A DNA stretch of 64,000 nucleotides from NCBI GenBank assembly GCA_965247965.1, contig OZ252053.1, positions 1,984,001 to 2,048,000 on the forward strand, written 5' to 3'. Both the position numbers and the translations under genes were made by a program. The first letter of the stretch is position 1; each line of letters begins with the position of its first letter. The stretch comes from UBA7328 sp965247965. Lineage in GTDB: Bacteria > Bacteroidota > Bacteroidia > Chitinophagales > Saprospiraceae. The notes under the pieces were generated by a model. That model worked only from the letters and a program-made list of their open reading frames with translations. It searched no databases and was not told where the DNA came from. Shown here piece after piece: positions 8,814 to 18,809 of this stretch.

Positions 8814-9131
8814 TTGTCGGTTACCGGTTGCAAGTTGTGGGTTGCCAGTGGTTGGTCGCCGGTTGCCAATTGCGAGAATGTAGGAACGATATTGAGCATT
8901 TGGAAGTAAACTTAAGATCTGAATGACTTGTTTGATGTGATAATCAATATAGTTAAGATCAAAATTTTATTGTCATGGCTAAATCATATAGAGACCCTGA
9001 AATTGAAATAGAAATTGCTGTATTAAAGAAAGAATACAACCTGGTAGGAGCCAAAATTCACAGGTTCACAGAATACGTTATTAAGAACTGGAAAGTCTAA
9101 AAACGGGCAACCGGCAACTGGCAACTGATAA
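8814..9131. repeat. S23 relic element, copy 1 (inverted repeat arms around a shrunken four-helix-bundle gene)
   Basis: The left tract (8814 to about 8878) is a run of degenerate GGTTGCC/GGTTACC units. The right tract (about 9101-9131) consists of GGCAACC/GGCAACT units, so the two arms are inverted copies and can pair. Between them lies the short gene at 8975-9100. The same layout recurs at 32550-32800 and 41607-42063. Confidence 0.65.
8975..9100 (+). pseudogene. Internally deleted S23 (23S rRNA intervening-sequence protein) family gene, 41 codons
   Basis: An ATG frame encodes MAKSYRDPE, typical of the N-terminus of Bacteroidota S23-type four-helix-bundle proteins. It is joined directly to a segment of the C-terminal helix (AVLKKEYNLVGAKIHRF, ending in NWKV). 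Full-length family members are about 115-125 residues, so roughly 75-80 residues are missing; the junction keeps the frame open. The C-terminal part aligns with the relic at 41698 (EIAILTKEYDQLGAKIYKF). It could be a tiny expressed peptide, but an in-frame deletion relic is simpler. The family assignment is from motif recall. Confidence 0.6.
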
Positions 9132-9195
9132 AAGGCTCAATAACTCTTGTAATGATTCTGACTAAGAAGCCATTACAAAAATCAACATACCAACA

Positions 9196-11127
9196 TTGAT
9201 CAGCCGAAAATCCATATCAGAAGTTCTCGACATAGCTAAAGTGGAAGAGGTCGTTGAGGAATTCGTAAGTCTCAAAAGACGAGGTGCCAATATGTTGGGG
9301 CTTTGTCCTTTTCACAATGAGAAAACGCCATCTTTCACCGTTTCCCCAAGTAAAAACATTTACAAATGTTTTGGCTGCGGCCGGGGTGGTCATGCTGTGT
9401 CATTCGTCATGGAGCATGAAAACTACAGCTTTCCTGAAGCGATTCGGTTTCTTGCCAAAAAATACAATATTCAGCTAGAAGAGCGGGAAGAAACTCCTGA
9501 AGATCTCGAAGCTATCCAGGAAAAAGAAAGTTTTTTCATTATTAATGAATTTGCCAAAGATTTCTTTCATCAACAATTGTTGAATACAGATGAGGGCAAG
9601 AGTGTGGGCTTAAGTTATTTTAAGGACCGCGGATTACTTTTATCCACAATGACAGAGTTTCAACTGGGTTATTCGCCATCAGAAGCAAAAGCCCTCGTCG
9701 ATTTGGCATCGGAGAAAGGGTACAAGGAGGAGTTCTTGAGCAAACTTGGATTGAAAACAAAGAATGGGCTGGATTTTTTCCGCTCTCGTATCATCTTCCC
9801 TATTACCAATTTATCCGGAAAGGTTATTGCTTTCGGTGGAAGGACATTGTCACAGGATGCAAAAATTCCCAAATACCTCAACTCAGCAGAATCTGATATT
9901 TACGTAAAAAGCAATTCACTTTACGGCATCTTCCAGGCAAAAAATGAAATACGCCGATCGAATAATTGCTACCTCGTCGAGGGATATACCGATGTGCTCA
10001 GCCTTCACCAAAATGGGGTCAAAAATGTAGTGGCCTCATCAGGTACATCGCTTACCGAAGGCCAACTCAGGATTATTAAGAGATTTTCTTCTGTTATCAC
10101 ATTCCTATATGACGGTGATGATGCCGGTCAAAAAGCAGCTCTTCGCGGCCTGCCGTTAGCATTGGATCAGGATCTTGACGTGAAGGTTGTGCCCTTTCCT
10201 GAAAAGGATGATCCTGATTCGTTAATGCAGTCTTTGGGCGCGGACGCCTTTGTAAAAATGCTTCAAGACTCAGCACTTGATTTCATCATTTACCAAGCCA
10301 AAAGCATAGCCACAAAATTTGCGGATCACCCCATTGAAAAAAGCCAGGCAATCAAAGAATTGCTCAATCACCTATCTTACATAAAAGAAACCCTGAAACG
10401 AGCTCTATATATCAAGGAGCTAAGCAAGATCTTGGAAATTGACGAAAAATCAGCACTTGGCGAACTCAATAAAAACATTAGGAAGATAGTAGCTGCCAAA
10501 AGGAGAAAAGTACGCGAGGTTGATGTCGTTCACGATGAAGATTCGCAGCTTGCACCTATCTCCGATGCCGGCAAGCAGATTAAATTTCAAAAAACCGACT
10601 ACTATCAGGAAAAGGACATTATCCGAATATTGATACTCGACGGACATAAATTCATTGATGAAGAAAATGTCCATACGGTTGCTGACTTTATCATTGAGAA
10701 CCTTAGAGATGTGATGGACTTGATCGAATATCCTCTTTTCAAAAAAGTAATGACGGTGTTTGCAGATTATTCCAACAAAATTTCCGGAATAGGTTTGAAT
10801 CATTTCCTCAATCATTCGGACCGAGAATTAAGTGATATGGCGATAGAACTTGCGCAGCAGCCCTATGAGTATGCCAATTGGACAGAACAAGGAGTGGACC
10901 TTCAAACCCAAAAACCGAAAGAAGAAAATTTTGAAAAGGACAGCAAACAAGCCGTACTGCGATTTAAGTTGAGAAAGCTTGCGCTTCAAATTGACAAAGT
11001 GTTAGCGCAGTTAAAAAGCGAAACTATTGATGATCAGGACAAGGAAGTACTTCTGGTAACGTATCACAAGATCATGGATTATAGGAAGAGTATTGCTAAT
11101 GATTTGGGGGCTATTGTGTTGTCGTAG
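9196..11127 (+). CDS. dnaG: DNA primase
   Basis: DnaG synthesises RNA primers at the replication fork. The CHC2 zinc-binding motif is intact (LCPFHNEKTPSF ... YKCFGCGRGG, residues 35-65). The catalytic core follows: FGGR (about 215), the TOPRIM Glu motif YLVEGYTDVL (about 259) and FLYDGDDAGQKAAL. A C-terminal helicase-interacting region completes the 643 residues. The start is a TTG at 9196 giving MISRKSISEVLDIA; homologues commonly begin MIS at this position, and no ATG lies nearby upstream in frame. It lies just past S23 relic element 1. Confidence 0.95.
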   Translation: MISRKSISEVLDIAKVEEVVEEFVSLKRRGANMLGLCPFHNEKTPSFTVSPSKNIYKCFGCGRGGHAVSFVMEHENYSFPEAIRFLAKKYNIQLEEREETPEDLEAIQEKESFFIINEFAKDFFHQQLLNTDEGKSVGLSYFKDRGLLLSTMTEFQLGYSPSEAKALVDLASEKGYKEEFLSKLGLKTKNGLDFFRSRIIFPITNLSGKVIAFGGRTLSQDAKIPKYLNSAESDIYVKSNSLYGIFQAKNEIRRSNNCYLVEGYTDVLSLHQNGVKNVVASSGTSLTEGQLRIIKRFSSVITFLYDGDDAGQKAALRGLPLALDQDLDVKVVPFPEKDDPDSLMQSLGADAFVKMLQDSALDFIIYQAKSIATKFADHPIEKSQAIKELLNHLSYIKETLKRALYIKELSKILEIDEKSALGELNKNIRKIVAAKRRKVREVDVVHDEDSQLAPISDAGKQIKFQKTDYYQEKDIIRILILDGHKFIDEENVHTVADFIIENLRDVMDLIEYPLFKKVMTVFADYSNKISGIGLNHFLNHSDRELSDMAIELAQQPYEYANWTEQGVDLQTQKPKEENFEKDSKQAVLRFKLRKLALQIDKVLAQLKSETIDDQDKEVLLVTYHKIMDYRKSIANDLGAIVLS

Positions 11128-11248
11128 TTTATTTTTTTTGGCGTGTATTATTATCCGGCTGTAGTTTTTCTATCTTGCCCAATGGTAACATTTCCAAGGG
11201 CCAATAGCATGCTCATCACGGATTACAGCATAGCATTTTATTTGACAA

Positions 11249-11267
11249 GGCCAAGCAGAACTTGGCC
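11249..11267. terminator. Hairpin between convergent dnaG and fbaA
   Basis: GGCCAAG, a CAGAA loop and CTTGGCC form a perfect 7-bp stem between the convergent ends of dnaG and the aldolase gene. There is no clear T-run on either side, so a termination role is tentative. Confidence 0.4.
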
Positions 11268-11286
11268 CTACTAGGTTTGCTCTACA

Positions 11287-12405
11287 TCAATTCCGATCAA
11301 TGCAATTCAAATCCTCAAAGGCCTTATGAAGCCGCGCTACAAATGCTTTCTCTCCTTCTCTTAGCCATTTTCTCGGATCGTAGTATTTCTTATTGGGCTT
11401 GTCGTCTCCTTCTAGATTGCCCAATTGTGCTTGCAAATACGGTGCGTTAGCTTCATAGTAGTTTTTGATGCCCGACCAGAAGGCCCACTGCATGTCCGTG
11501 TCGATATTCATTTTGATCACGCCGTATTGTATAGCTTGGCGTATATCTTCAGTACTCGATCCCGATCCGCCGTGAAATACAAAATTAATGGGCTGCGCAG
11601 AAGAAGTATTCAACTTCTTTTGTACATAATCCTGGGTGTTCTTAAGTATGACAGGCTTCAATTCTACATTCCCTGGCTTATAGACACCATGAACATTACC
11701 AAAGGCTGCCGCGACAGTGAAACTATCGGATATTTTGGTGAGCGCCTCGTATGCCTGAGCGACTTCATGGGGTTGGGTGTAAAGTCTGGAGCTATCCACA
11801 TCCGTATTGTCTACTCCATCTTCTTCGCCTCCCGTTACACCTAACTCTATTTCGATCGTTATACCAAGTGCACTCATGCGTTTGTGATATTCACAGCTTA
11901 TCTCTATATTTTCTTCAATCGGTTCTTCAGAAAGATCGAGCATATGCGAACTGTACAGCGGTTTTCCGGTTTGTTCGAAATGTTTTTCGCTTTCATCTAC
12001 TAACCCCGAAACCCAAGGCAGCAACTTTTTCGCGCAGTGATCGGTATGAAGGATAACCGATACCCCATAGAATTCAGCCAATTGATGTATGTGATGTGCG
12101 CCAGATACAGCGCCAATTATCGCAGCGGCTTGATTTTCGTTGGGCAATGATTTGCCTGCATTGAATGTGCATCCACCGTTGGAAAATTGGATAATAACTG
12201 GTGAGTTCACTTCCCTGGCGGTCTCCATGACCGCGTTGACAGAGTTGGTTCCAATGACGTTAACTGCAGGTAGCGCAAAGTCTTGGTCATTGGCATAATT
12301 CAGAAGATCCGTTACCTCTTGGCCGGTCAATACCCCATGGCGAAATTTCCCAGACATATATCTTTTATCTTTTAAAAACTCGGCAAAGGTAATCTTTTCA
12401 ATCAA
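11287..12405 (-). CDS. fbaA: Class II fructose-bisphosphate aldolase
   Basis: This zinc enzyme splits fructose-1,6-bisphosphate in glycolysis and runs in reverse in gluconeogenesis. At 372 residues it belongs to the class IIA (E. coli-like) group. Visible motifs are VILHTDHCAKKLLPW (catalytic Asp and zinc His), IEIELGVTGGEEDGVDN (zinc Glu), FGNVHG and the phosphate-binding VFHGGSGSS. Its first codons overlap the end of the shikimate kinase gene by 8 bases, so the two genes are in one operon. Confidence 0.96.
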   Translation of the reverse strand: MIEKITFAEFLKDKRYMSGKFRHGVLTGQEVTDLLNYANDQDFALPAVNVIGTNSVNAVMETAREVNSPVIIQFSNGGCTFNAGKSLPNENQAAAIIGAVSGAHHIHQLAEFYGVSVILHTDHCAKKLLPWVSGLVDESEKHFEQTGKPLYSSHMLDLSEEPIEENIEISCEYHKRMSALGITIEIELGVTGGEEDGVDNTDVDSSRLYTQPHEVAQAYEALTKISDSFTVAAAFGNVHGVYKPGNVELKPVILKNTQDYVQKKLNTSSAQPINFVFHGGSGSSTEDIRQAIQYGVIKMNIDTDMQWAFWSGIKNYYEANAPYLQAQLGNLEGDDKPNKKYYDPRKWLREGEKAFVARLHKAFEDLNCIDRN

Positions 12406-12919
12406 TCAAAAGTTTCTCCACTACCCTTACGAGTGCAGATAACTTCTCGTCCGCTTCGACAATATGGTCGGCCTTTTCATAATAAAAACTTCTTTCCTCC
12501 AATTTCATATTAATGTATTCAAGCAATTCATCTTCATTTAGATCTTTTAGCAACGGCCTGCTTTCTTGTTGCTTTTGCAATCTTACGAATAACGCCTTAG
12601 GCGAAAGCCGAAGATAGATCGATTGACCATTGTCATTGATGAAATCCATGTTGTCAAAGAAGCATGGCGCACCACCTCCGAGCGCGACGATAGTGGGTTT
12701 GCGAATGTGTTTTGGCAGTGAATGAAGCTGTTGTCTTTCAATAAGACGGAACTGATCTTCGCCATATTCATTAAAATAAGAAGGAATCGATATGCCGACG
12801 ACCTCCTCAATACGGCTATCTAAATCAGCGAAATCAAAGTCAAGTCTATTTGCCAAAGCCGTGCCAACAGTACTCTTGCCCGAGCCCATAAATCCAATGA
12901 GAAAAATATTGTTTGTCAA
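12398..12919 (-). CDS. aroK: Shikimate kinase
   Basis: The enzyme phosphorylates shikimate at position 3 in aromatic amino-acid synthesis. The protein (173 residues) has the Walker A motif GFMGSGKSTVG (residues 9-19), the DLDSRIE motif that binds shikimate, FRLIERQQL, the GGGAPC glycine motif and the lid Arg segment RPLL. It precedes and overlaps fbaA by 8 bases. It is divergent from yajC, with 41 bases between the two starts. Confidence 0.93.
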   Translation of the reverse strand: MTNNIFLIGFMGSGKSTVGTALANRLDFDFADLDSRIEEVVGISIPSYFNEYGEDQFRLIERQQLHSLPKHIRKPTIVALGGGAPCFFDNMDFINDNGQSIYLRLSPKALFVRLQKQQESRPLLKDLNEDELLEYINMKLEERSFYYEKADHIVEADEKLSALVRVVEKLLID

Positions 12920-12960
12920 TGCGAATACTTATTATTACGGATCGTTAAAATTAAGACTAT

Positions 12961-13260
12961 ATGACTTTTATGATATTACAAGCCAGTCCCAATGCAATGG
13001 TGCAATTTCTGCCGTTAGCCCTGATCATAGTTGTAATGTATTTCTTTTTTATCCGTCCGCAGGCCAAAAAGCAAAGACTGCAGACCAAGTTTGTGAATGA
13101 GCTTGCAAAAGGTAAAGAGGTGGTTACCGCAAGTGGGATAATTGGTAAAATCGTGAAAATTGACGAAAACGAAGTCACTTTGATGGTAGATCAGAGAAGT
13201 CAGATCAGGTTTTTGCGATCAGTGATTTCCAGGGAAATGACCGAATCTCGTAAAAAATAA
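12961..13260 (+). CDS. yajC: Preprotein translocase subunit YajC
   Basis: YajC is a small accessory protein of the SecDF-YajC complex in the inner membrane. The 99-residue protein has one membrane segment (about residues 15-33, QFLPLALIIVVMYFFF) directly followed by the family motif IRPQAKKQ. After it come a basic linker and GKEVVTASGIIGKIVKIDENEV, the conserved small beta domain. An alternative Met lies three codons in. The stem-loop after the stop is a shared terminator with the convergent secretion gene. Confidence 0.93.
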   Translation: MTFMILQASPNAMVQFLPLALIIVVMYFFFIRPQAKKQRLQTKFVNELAKGKEVVTASGIIGKIVKIDENEVTLMVDQRSQIRFLRSVISREMTESRKK

Positions 13261-13275
13261 AAAGTGATTTTTCAG

Positions 13276-13306
13276 GTGCTTCCAGGACTCCAAGTCCTGG
13301 AAGCAC
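13276..13306. terminator. Perfect 14-bp hairpin between convergent genes
   Basis: GTGCTTCCAGGACT pairs perfectly with AGTCCTGGAAGCAC around a 3-base loop. It lies 15 bases after the yajC stop and before the end of the convergent gene at 13378. It could act as a bidirectional terminator. The stem is also a repeat-like sequence (CCAGGACT/AGTCCTGG). Confidence 0.6.
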
Positions 13307-13316
13307 TAATATGATC

Positions 13317-13347
13317 AAAAACAAAAAGGCGCCCAGAGAGCACCTTT
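13317..13347 (-). terminator. Rho-independent terminator for the type IX secretion cluster
   Basis: On the minus strand AAAGGTGC and GCGCCTTT pair (one G-U) and are followed by TTGTTTTT. It lies 30 bases beyond the stop of the 13378 gene, the last gene of the cluster. Confidence 0.6.
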
Positions 13348-13377
13348 CATTTCATAAATGATATATTCTTTTCTGTC

Positions 13378-16299
13378 TTATCGCAGCAGGGTGACGCTGC
13401 CGGTCATTTTGATATTTTCATTATTCGAACATCTTCCAATCAGACACCAGGCATACACATCTGGTGTCATTTCCTTTCCATCATTTCGGAATCGGCCATT
13501 CCAGCCGACTCTTTGGTTAGTCGTTCGGAATACTTCGTCTCCCCACCTGTCAACAATTTGCAAATCCATATCTTTCACAGCATTACTTCTTACCAAAAGC
13601 TGATCGTTACTTCCATCTCCATTAGGTGAAAAGGCTGTAGGAATGAATATGCCTGTTTCATCACATGCCGGCACTTCCACTGTGATGGTGACACTTCCTG
13701 TCGAAGTACATCCATTAGGATCTGTGGCAGTTACTGTATAAGTAGTCGTCTGTTCGGGAGCTACACTTTGAGTCGGTCCGCTTACACCGTTGCTCCATGA
13801 ATATTCGGTAGCAATGTCTGATTCTGCAAAGATCACCACTTCGTCGCAAAGGAAAATGTTGGGATCAGGATCGGCACCTACGTTGAGATCTACTACGATG
13901 ATGTCTACCGGGAATACAACTTCCATGGTGCACATGAAATCCGCATTAGTTACGCGCACAACCACATCCGTATCATCATCCAAAGACAAAGTTGGACTAG
14001 GCGTATCTCCTCCACTTACTACAGCGCTTGCAGGAAGCCATTCGTAAGTCAGGTCGGCTCCCGTATTGTCGGTAATACAAAGCATGAACTCATCGCCTGC
14101 ACAAATAATCGATGGTATTTCGCATGGTGTCAGGTCGAAATTGTATTGATCCAGACTAAATTTAATCGTGTCGTTTCCGCAAGCGGGATCATTGGAAACA
14201 GCAATTGCAAAAACCATACTCACCTCTCCATTAGGATTAAAGTTCAATTCGTTGCCCGTTGCCAGTTCATTGCCATCTATATCTTGCCATGTAACTGTAA
14301 CGTCTCCGGTTGTCATAACTGTCAACTTCACAGGATCATCGTTGCAATATTTCACGTCTGTGTCGTCTTCTGTTGTAATCGAGAACAACTCGGGAACCGT
14401 AACTGTAGTGTCAAAGGTTGCGAATGCGCACGTGGGCTTATTCGATGAAATAGTAACTGTATAGGTTCCAGGCGAATAAGTGTAAGACGGGCTACCTAAA
14501 TCCGACACATCATCATCTGTCAATGGATCGCCAAAGTCCCAGCTCAGATTGCCATCCGCTTCATCCGTATTGAATGCCACTGTTCCCGTAGTACAATCTA
14601 CATCAATAGTCACTTCGGGAGGCTCATTTGTTCCGACATCAAAAAAGAGTATTCCTTCGACCGTACATCCGACATCATTTATAGCAACGAAAGGCAGAAT
14701 GACCTCAGTTTGTCCTTCCAGCGCCTGGATCACAACGGATGTGCTGCTCGGCGTCTCAACGATATTATCAGACGGTCCATAAGTTATAGTAGCACTCTCG
14801 TCGGTAGGCATACCTTCGATCGTAAGCATATCGCCTAGGCAAATCTCACTTGGTAAATCATCACTAAATGAAACATCAAAAGAAGCCAAAGAAAGGTCTT
14901 GGGACGCAATGTCGCTAAAGCATCCAGGAATCGAAGACGCGGCTCGCATATATATAGTGGCGTCTTCTGAGAGCTCCAGTTCCAGGATAGGTTCGGTTCC
15001 GATTATTTCAACAAAATCCGGAGATAGCGACCATTCAAATGATGGATTAATGGCATCCGAGGATCCGGACAGAGTAAATGTTCCGTCGCAAGAAGTCGGA
15101 TTACCCGCTATCAAAGCACTCATAGATCGAGTAACAACTTCTTTGATCTCATCCACCGTACATCTTCCATCTGCATCCATTACCTCTAATCGGATACTGT
15201 AAAATCCAGGTTCAGCATAGGTGAAAGGAGCTGGCGATTCTTCAGTGCTCGTGAATTGTTCGTCCTCGCTCGGGTAATTAAAATTCCATAGATAAGAGGC
15301 CGCATCGGTAGAATTATTGGTGACGCTTACCGTCAAACCGTCACAAGTATCGTCTTCAACATCAAAAGCTGCTACCGGAAAACTTAGACACACTCTTACG
15401 TTGTATTCAAAATCCCTCCGCGTTTCCGAAAGTTTTTTTCCATCGCGCCATTCTTCAACGAGTATACCCACGAGATATTGGCCAACGGCTGAAGGCTCCG
15501 CTGTAATCAAGCCTGTATTCTCATCAATGCTCAATGCAGTTCCGCTTCCGAGCATGTTGTCTTCGCTAAAACCGGATGCATACTCTACCAATTCTTCATA
15601 CGGTGGATTCCAGGGCGGTTGCGGCTGAGGGTAATCTCGCGCCGCACCTATATGGGATGTGTACAGTTTGTACACGAGCATGTCGCCATCCGGATCCGTA
15701 GCAGATGCATCAAATGATAACGACTCATTAGCACATACGATGACATCCGGAAAACTATTGAACGTCGGGCTGCTGTTGCAGGAAGTTAAAGTCTCCGGAA
15801 TAAGGCAAACAAAGCGAGTGACTCCTACATCTAATGGGTTTATTAAATTATTGATTGTACCATTTCTACAACATCGCTGATAGGTCAATACATAACCTTG
15901 TTCTCTAAATGGCAAGTAGATTGAGCCTTTATAAATAGTTTCTTCCACACATACCTCATCGCCGTCAATTGCACATTCCGGTACATTGTTTTTCACTATT
16001 TCGGCTCCACTAAATGGAAGATACAAAATACCTAGCCTGCCCAGCCAATCCAATTTTCTTCCCGTACCATCAAAGATTCCAACAGCTGCCGGATCATCAA
16101 AAGGTGCATCTTCCGCACCATTTATACAATCCCGCCTAACGACCAAGGTAATCTCGTAATAATCATTACCCAAGCACTCGAATGTCATATCTCCTCCGAC
16201 GAGATGAGTACCATATATATTAGATGGCAACATCGCCGCGAATCCTAATAACATAATTGGGATATATTTCTTTATCATTCCTTTGATTTCATTATTCAT
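13378..16299 (-). CDS. PKD-repeat protein with gliding motility-associated C-terminal domain (type IX cargo)
   Basis: This 973-residue surface or secreted protein starts with a hydrophobic signal region (about residues 10-30) and the stretch GTHLVGGDMTFECLGNDYYEI, a frequent start in this family. Several PKD-like Ig domains follow (SYLWNFNYPSE, LSWDFGDP), with paired cysteines. The C-terminus (FIPTAFSPNGDGSNDQ ... VYAWCLIG ... GSVTLLR) is the gliding motility-associated C-terminal domain recognised by type IX secretion. It is the last gene of a three-gene cluster with the OmpA-like and PorP-like proteins. It probably forms part of a large extracellular adhesin; ligand unknown. Confidence 0.88.
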   Translation of the reverse strand: MNNEIKGMIKKYIPIMLLGFAAMLPSNIYGTHLVGGDMTFECLGNDYYEITLVVRRDCINGAEDAPFDDPAAVGIFDGTGRKLDWLGRLGILYLPFSGAEIVKNNVPECAIDGDEVCVEETIYKGSIYLPFREQGYVLTYQRCCRNGTINNLINPLDVGVTRFVCLIPETLTSCNSSPTFNSFPDVIVCANESLSFDASATDPDGDMLVYKLYTSHIGAARDYPQPQPPWNPPYEELVEYASGFSEDNMLGSGTALSIDENTGLITAEPSAVGQYLVGILVEEWRDGKKLSETRRDFEYNVRVCLSFPVAAFDVEDDTCDGLTVSVTNNSTDAASYLWNFNYPSEDEQFTSTEESPAPFTYAEPGFYSIRLEVMDADGRCTVDEIKEVVTRSMSALIAGNPTSCDGTFTLSGSSDAINPSFEWSLSPDFVEIIGTEPILELELSEDATIYMRAASSIPGCFSDIASQDLSLASFDVSFSDDLPSEICLGDMLTIEGMPTDESATITYGPSDNIVETPSSTSVVIQALEGQTEVILPFVAINDVGCTVEGILFFDVGTNEPPEVTIDVDCTTGTVAFNTDEADGNLSWDFGDPLTDDDVSDLGSPSYTYSPGTYTVTISSNKPTCAFATFDTTVTVPELFSITTEDDTDVKYCNDDPVKLTVMTTGDVTVTWQDIDGNELATGNELNFNPNGEVSMVFAIAVSNDPACGNDTIKFSLDQYNFDLTPCEIPSIICAGDEFMLCITDNTGADLTYEWLPASAVVSGGDTPSPTLSLDDDTDVVVRVTNADFMCTMEVVFPVDIIVVDLNVGADPDPNIFLCDEVVIFAESDIATEYSWSNGVSGPTQSVAPEQTTTYTVTATDPNGCTSTGSVTITVEVPACDETGIFIPTAFSPNGDGSNDQLLVRSNAVKDMDLQIVDRWGDEVFRTTNQRVGWNGRFRNDGKEMTPDVYAWCLIGRCSNNENIKMTGSVTLLR

Positions 16300-16321
16300 T
16301 GGTACACAGATTTACTTTTAA

Positions 16322-18796
16322 TTAATTCTGTCCAATAGCAGTTACTCTTTCTATTTCTACTCTTCTTTCTTGAGAAGCTTCCGGAGCATACCATGAATTT
16401 CTCAAATCATACAGTCTGTCGCTTACCGGAGGTGAAGTCGTTTCTCCAAATGCCAATTCGGTTATAACCAATCTACCGTCATCAATATATCTACTCAATG
16501 CTCCTCCTGCATAAGCTCTCAATTCGTTTTTGATAGATTCCACTCTTCGTTGAGATAGTGCAGCATTGTATTTGGTGGCGGCTCTCGGGCTCGCGTATCC
16601 ACGAATTGCCAATTCGAAACTTCTTCCGGCGGAAAGTTCGTTGAGCATTGTGCTCAAGAACAATTGGAATCGACTATAGCCTACCCTAACGCCGTTTCTA
16701 TACCTGCCGGGCCGTGTACGGCCTTCGAAGAATTCTTCTACCCTGGACTCAGCCAAAGCCTTATCGGTTCCTTCAAGCATTTCGGAATATATCTGTTTGA
16801 ACTCTTCCTTAAGGACTATATAGGCATTATAAGTCTCCGTATACGTTCTATTTGTGGTTGTAAGCCTGCTCCTTTTATCCGGAATGTCATTGTCAAAGTA
16901 AAGGGTCAAAGGAAGATATAATTCTGGAATTCGAGGTTGGAGATATAGCCTTTTTATCAATCTTGTTTCTCCCTCCGCGTAATTCGCTGCGAAAGAAATC
17001 GAAGCGTCATAATATCCTGATTTCGAACCAGTTACTTTATACGAATGACCTTTTATGACTTCGAATAAATAGTCGTTGGAGTTGGCATGGGTGAGGGTTA
17101 TTGTTTGAATACTTTGATCCGTCATGTCTTCCAACGTTACCGTCACTCCATTCAGCGCCAATGTGGTCAATTGATCGAAAGTCAGGACTTGAAGATCGTA
17201 AGGATTAGGCGCGCGTTCTAAGTAGATTTTCTTGATGATCTCCTCAGACCGAAATGCTCGCATCGTGCTGAAGTATACCGGATCGGGTGGAATATAATCG
17301 GGGTGCTCCACTACGATTTTGTATTCTTTTCCACGCATTAATGAAAATCTGTGATCATTGCCATCCAAATTTGTCACAACTCCTTCTTCTTCGCCCGTTG
17401 CCACACATATCAACCTCACTGTCGCCCCATTCACATCTTCCAAGGTATTCTTGTCAAATGTTAGCGCATTTAGATTAAGTTCGATATCTCCTATGTCCAC
17501 GGTGTAGATGTCAAAACAGTGCGCACAGCATGCTTCTTCAGACTCCTCCAAGTACAGAGATCCCATCCTATTTGATGAGAAGTGCGCTGTATTGTTATCA
17601 TCAGACAAGCTATAGTAGATGTCTTCGTAACTCGAGTTCATTGGGTAGCCCAGGTGCTCCGGCTTACCAAATACTCCATTATCCAGGTTGCTTCTATATA
17701 CATCATATCCGCCTAAGCTCTGGTACCCTTCAGAACTGAAATAGAGTACCTGCGATGCATTATGGAAGGAAGGAGTGATATCATTATCTGCAGTATTGAC
17801 ACTACCCAGATTCATAACGGCGCCGTATTTATCCACACCTTCCAGAGTAGTATACCAGATGTCCAGTTTGCCATCGCCTCCGGTTCTATCGGACACGAAG
17901 TACAATACTTCTTTGCCAAGCGCTTCATTAAATCCAACTGATGGTTGGGTAGAGGTGCTTGTCGTCTGATTAATTCCATCGGGAAGCTTCACTTCATTTC
18001 CCAATGTTCCATCGCCTAAAACGGGGCGATAGTACAGGTCACATTGCACTTCACTGATATTCACGTAATCACAAACGGTATAGAAAATCCGGGATTTATT
18101 GATGTTAAAAGCTGAATGCGCCGTCAGTATATTTTGCTCATTGATATTTTCGTCGTAATCTTCAACACTCGTACCGTTCACCTTCAGCACTTTCGAATAC
18201 AGGCTTGCAGGCAATTCTACGTCCTCCTGGTCGAATCGCAAAGACGAAAACACCAATCCATCCTCAAGGAGGACAGGAGCAAAATCAGAATAAGGCGAGT
18301 TTACCTCCGCTTCCAAGTGCTCAATAGCTATATTTTCATCAGGGTTTTGTACGATTCCTATGGCCCAATCGCTGGCAGCTATTTCCTTTTGAGCCTTTTG
18401 GGTGTAAAAAGCGTCTTCTCCTTCGTGCTCGGAGAGATACATATTATAAAACGACTTGGCTTGCTCATAATCTCCCATTCTCTGGTTAATGTCTCCAAGC
18501 CAAAATGAAGATAGCGGATATTCACCATTGGACTCGCTCTCTATTACCGCATTATATCGCTCCGCTGCAAGATTGTAAGAATTGAATAACCGGGCAGCTT
18601 CGGCGGCCTGATAGAGCACCGCCAAATCTCCTTTTTCAAAGCTTATGGCATCATTGTAAAAACTGAGTGCACTGTAATAGTCTTTGGTCAACATTGCTTT
18701 CTCAGCTGCCTGAACATATTGGGAGTAGCTGAAACTTTGCGCTTCACCCAGATAGCAACTTAGTAAGAAAACAAGTAGTATATATATTCGCCTCAT
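16322..18796 (-). CDS. OmpA-family outer-membrane protein with TPR and PD40 domains, type IX secretion-linked
   Basis: The 824-residue protein has a signal peptide (MRRIYILLVFLLSCYLGEAQ) and TPR-like helices (YYSALSFYNDAIS). Beta-propeller PD40/WD40-like repeats follow (FVSDRTGGDGKLDIWYT, YFSSEGYQSLGGYDVY), then two carboxypeptidase-regulatory-like beta domains (about 470-620). The C-terminal OmpA-like domain contains LYFDND and LAIRGYASPRA ... LSQRRVESI. This layout is that of the peptidoglycan-binding partner of PorP/SprF-type proteins, comparable to PorE. It lies 22 bases upstream of the gliding-domain gene and 13 bases downstream of porP. Confidence 0.87.
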   Translation of the reverse strand: MRRIYILLVFLLSCYLGEAQSFSYSQYVQAAEKAMLTKDYYSALSFYNDAISFEKGDLAVLYQAAEAARLFNSYNLAAERYNAVIESESNGEYPLSSFWLGDINQRMGDYEQAKSFYNMYLSEHEGEDAFYTQKAQKEIAASDWAIGIVQNPDENIAIEHLEAEVNSPYSDFAPVLLEDGLVFSSLRFDQEDVELPASLYSKVLKVNGTSVEDYDENINEQNILTAHSAFNINKSRIFYTVCDYVNISEVQCDLYYRPVLGDGTLGNEVKLPDGINQTTSTSTQPSVGFNEALGKEVLYFVSDRTGGDGKLDIWYTTLEGVDKYGAVMNLGSVNTADNDITPSFHNASQVLYFSSEGYQSLGGYDVYRSNLDNGVFGKPEHLGYPMNSSYEDIYYSLSDDNNTAHFSSNRMGSLYLEESEEACCAHCFDIYTVDIGDIELNLNALTFDKNTLEDVNGATVRLICVATGEEEGVVTNLDGNDHRFSLMRGKEYKIVVEHPDYIPPDPVYFSTMRAFRSEEIIKKIYLERAPNPYDLQVLTFDQLTTLALNGVTVTLEDMTDQSIQTITLTHANSNDYLFEVIKGHSYKVTGSKSGYYDASISFAANYAEGETRLIKRLYLQPRIPELYLPLTLYFDNDIPDKRSRLTTTNRTYTETYNAYIVLKEEFKQIYSEMLEGTDKALAESRVEEFFEGRTRPGRYRNGVRVGYSRFQLFLSTMLNELSAGRSFELAIRGYASPRAATKYNAALSQRRVESIKNELRAYAGGALSRYIDDGRLVITELAFGETTSPPVSDRLYDLRNSWYAPEASQERRVEIERVTAIGQN

Positions 18797-18809
18797 AGGA
18801 TTTAGTTCT

